From Comamonadaceae bacterium (GTDB taxonomy: Bacteria > Pseudomonadota > Gammaproteobacteria > Burkholderiales > Burkholderiaceae_C), in NCBI GenBank assembly GCA_947457975.1, contig CANGYC010000121.1, positions 1 to 7,212 of the forward strand: DNA of 7,212 nucleotides. The letters run 5' to 3'. The translations under genes and the position numbers were made by a program. The notes beneath the pieces were generated by a model. It worked only from the letters and a program-made list of their open reading frames with translations. It was not told where the DNA came from and made no database searches. Below are positions 5,558 to 7,212 of the stretch, piece by piece (the stretch's first letter is position 1; each line of letters opens with the position of its first letter).

Positions 5558-7212
5558 GTGGCGGTCGATCAGTTGCATGAAGGACACGAGGGCATCGGTG
5601 CCGCCATGCCCCGTGTTGGCGCGCGCCGGCTGGTGGAGGGCCGAGCACGCTACACCGATGACCTGGAATTGCCGCGCATGGTGCACGTGGCCTTCCTGCG
5701 CAGCCCCTACGCCCATGCCCGCATCGTCTCCATCGATGCGGCGCTGGCAAAAGCGGCCCCCGGCGTCGTTTCTGTCACGACGGGTGCCGACCTGCGTGCG
5801 CACTGCGAGCCCTTCATGGCCGTCCTGAGTCACCTGCCGGGCATGGTGTCGGCGCCCCAGTGGCCCCTGGCCTGTGACATTGCCCGCTGGCAAGGCGAGC
5901 CTGTGGTGATGGTGGCCGCCCAATCCAGGGCGCTGGCCGAAGATGCGCTGGCCCTGATTGACGTGCGCTGGGAGCCGCTGGAGCCGGTGGTCGATCCCGA
6001 AGCGGCCTTGTCAGCGAATGCGACCGTCATTCACCCGGAACTGGACAAAGGCAACCTGGCCTACGAGGCGCTCGTCAACCGTGGCGACTTTGCGCGTGAG
6101 CAGGAGCTGGCGACGCTCAATCTGTCGCTGGACATCTCCACCACGCGCGTGACGGCCGTCAGCCTGGAGCCCCGGGGCCTGGTGGCCGACTGGGATGCCG
6201 GGCGGGGTGAACTCACGGTCTGGATGGGCACCCAGGTGCCCCACATGATGCAAAGTGTGCTGGCCCAGCACCTTCGCCTGCCTGAGAACCGCGTGCGCGT
6301 GGTCGCGGTGGAAACGGGCGGCAGCTTCGGCTTGAAGATCCACGCCTACCCGGATGAATTTGCAGCGGTCATGTTGTCGCGGCTTCTGGCGCGGCCCGTC
6401 AAGTTCATTGCCGATCGGCTGGAGTCTTTCAGCAGCGACGTGCATGCGCGGGCCCATCGCGCCAAGGTGTCGATTGCGGTGGCCCATGACCTGCGCATCC
6501 GGGCCTTTGCGGTGGAGGGCCTGCTGGGCATAGGCGCGTACTCCAAGCACCCGCGCGGCAGCGTCAACGAGGTGCGCCACGTGGTCAACCTGCTGGGCGC
6601 ACCCTACCAACTTGAGGCACTGCATGCGCATGTGCGCGTGGCCTTTCAAACAAAAACGCCGTATGGCATGTACAGGGGGGTGGGCCATCCCGTGGCCTGC
6701 CTCTTGACCGAAGTGGCCGTGGAGTGCGCCGCACGTCAGTTGGGGGTGGATCCGGTCGATTTCAGGTTGCGCAACTTCCACCCGGATGGCGCCTATCCGA
6801 TCCAGCTTTTGTCGGGCACGCAGGTGGAGGGCCTGTCGCACGAGGCCTGCATGCACAAGCTGGTGGCCATGATGGACTACCCCGCGCTCAGGCGTGAGCA
6901 GGCCCAGCAGCGTGCTGCAGGGCGCTACCTGGGCATCGGCTTGGCCTCCTTCGTCGAGAACTCCAACCATGGCTCGGCCACCTATGGCCGAGGAGGCGCG
7001 CCCATTGCCGCCAACGATGGATGCACCGTTCGCCTGCAGGCCGATGGCACTGTGTTGTGTGCCAGCGGAGCGGCAGACACTGGCCAGGGTGCTGAAACGG
7101 CGCTGTCCCAGATCGTCGCCCATGAGCTGGACCTGCCCCTGTCGTCCGTGCGGATGCAGATGGGCGACACCGCGTCTGCCCCCATCAGCGGCGGCAACTG
7201 GGGCTCCAGGGG
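5558..7212 (+). CDS. Molybdenum hydroxylase molybdopterin-binding (large, CoxL-like) subunit, 3' truncated by window
   Basis: The frame is open for 551 codons to the window edge; family members have about 760-800 residues, so roughly 70% is present. GTG 5558 starts one base after the small-subunit stop, with AGGGGAGG at 5544-5551. Signatures in order: RLVEGRARYTDDLELP (24-39), EPRG (204-207), TQVPHMM (225-231), ETGGSFGLK (252-260, GGxFGxK type), PYGMYRGVGHP (368-378), LGVDPVDFRLRNF (395-407), GQGAETALSQIVA (509-521) and GDTAS (536-540). This subunit binds Mo with molybdopterin cytosine dinucleotide and hydroxylates the substrate using water-derived oxygen. In form I CO dehydrogenase the equivalent loop reads AYRCSFR; here it is MYRGVGH, with Gly374 in place of the catalytic Cys, so CO oxidation of that type is excluded. 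The catalytic glutamate lies beyond the window. N-heterocyclic, aromatic or aldehyde substrates are all possible. Confidence 0.93.
   Translation, partial: MAVDQLHEGHEGIGAAMPRVGARRLVEGRARYTDDLELPRMVHVAFLRSPYAHARIVSIDAALAKAAPGVVSVTTGADLRAHCEPFMAVLSHLPGMVSAPQWPLACDIARWQGEPVVMVAAQSRALAEDALALIDVRWEPLEPVVDPEAALSANATVIHPELDKGNLAYEALVNRGDFAREQELATLNLSLDISTTRVTAVSLEPRGLVADWDAGRGELTVWMGTQVPHMMQSVLAQHLRLPENRVRVVAVETGGSFGLKIHAYPDEFAAVMLSRLLARPVKFIADRLESFSSDVHARAHRAKVSIAVAHDLRIRAFAVEGLLGIGAYSKHPRGSVNEVRHVVNLLGAPYQLEALHAHVRVAFQTKTPYGMYRGVGHPVACLLTEVAVECAARQLGVDPVDFRLRNFHPDGAYPIQLLSGTQVEGLSHEACMHKLVAMMDYPALRREQAQQRAAGRYLGIGLASFVENSNHGSATYGRGGAPIAANDGCTVRLQADGTVLCASGAADTGQGAETALSQIVAHELDLPLSSVRMQMGDTASAPISGGNWGSR

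Noticed and set aside
6011..7123. A 370-codon minus-strand open frame opposite the hydroxylase large subunit
   Set aside because: It is antisense to a conserved coding region with many family motifs, and it has no ribosome site or recognisable motif.
4209..7212. Hydroxylase operon as an aerobic CO dehydrogenase (coxMSL)
   Set aside because: Gene order matches, but the large subunit has Gly where form I CO dehydrogenase has the catalytic Cys. Shared order is common to many members of the family.
1..7212. Mobile elements, CRISPR arrays, toxin-antitoxin or defence genes, tRNA or rRNA
   Set aside because: No transposase-like frame, terminal inverted repeats, regularly spaced repeats, or tRNA-like cloverleaf was seen on either strand by eye.

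Overview
The window looks like a chromosomal piece of a GC-rich betaproteobacterium, most likely a Comamonadaceae-type Burkholderiales (Acidovorax, Polaromonas or Hydrogenophaga-like). The evidence is the 88-residue infA2-type initiation factor IF-1, the Bug/TctC periplasmic receptor beside a GntR regulator, strong G/C bias at third codon positions, and GTG starts with good AGGAG ribosome sites. The genus is inference.

Layout. Positions 1-804 (+) hold the end of a 3-oxoacid CoA-transferase subunit A gene and the complete subunit B gene. Positions 805-1211 hold no convincing gene: a 12-bp tandem repeat, then a TACAAT box, then a leader of about 290 nt rich in hairpins, some mutually exclusive. 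That leader runs into a 76-residue unknown protein and then infA (1212-1735, +). A small uncharacterised protein follows on the other strand (1754-2143, -).

The second half is one divergent catabolic module. On the minus strand lie a GntR/UTRA-type regulator (3259-4083) and, 18 bp downstream, a Bug-type periplasmic solute receptor (2263-3240). On the plus strand lies a three-gene molybdenum hydroxylase operon in M-S-L order: FAD subunit (4209-5066), 2Fe-2S subunit (5050-5556) and molybdopterin subunit (5558 to beyond the window edge). The 125-bp divergent region holds back-to-back promoters sharing one AT-rich core. It also holds a perfect TACAAG-N6-CTTGTA dyad with a third CTTGTA half-site 41 bp away, which is a candidate operator.

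How they work together (inference): the receptor captures an organic acid in the periplasm, the cytoplasmic hydroxylase oxidises it or a derivative, and the GntR protein senses an intermediate and controls both transcripts. The large subunit has Gly where CO dehydrogenase has its catalytic Cys, so this is not a form I CO dehydrogenase; the substrate cannot be read from the sequence. I found no mobile element, CRISPR array, tRNA or rRNA. The closest things to something undescribed are the hairpin-rich leader with its small ORF, and the operator of the unassigned hydroxylase module.
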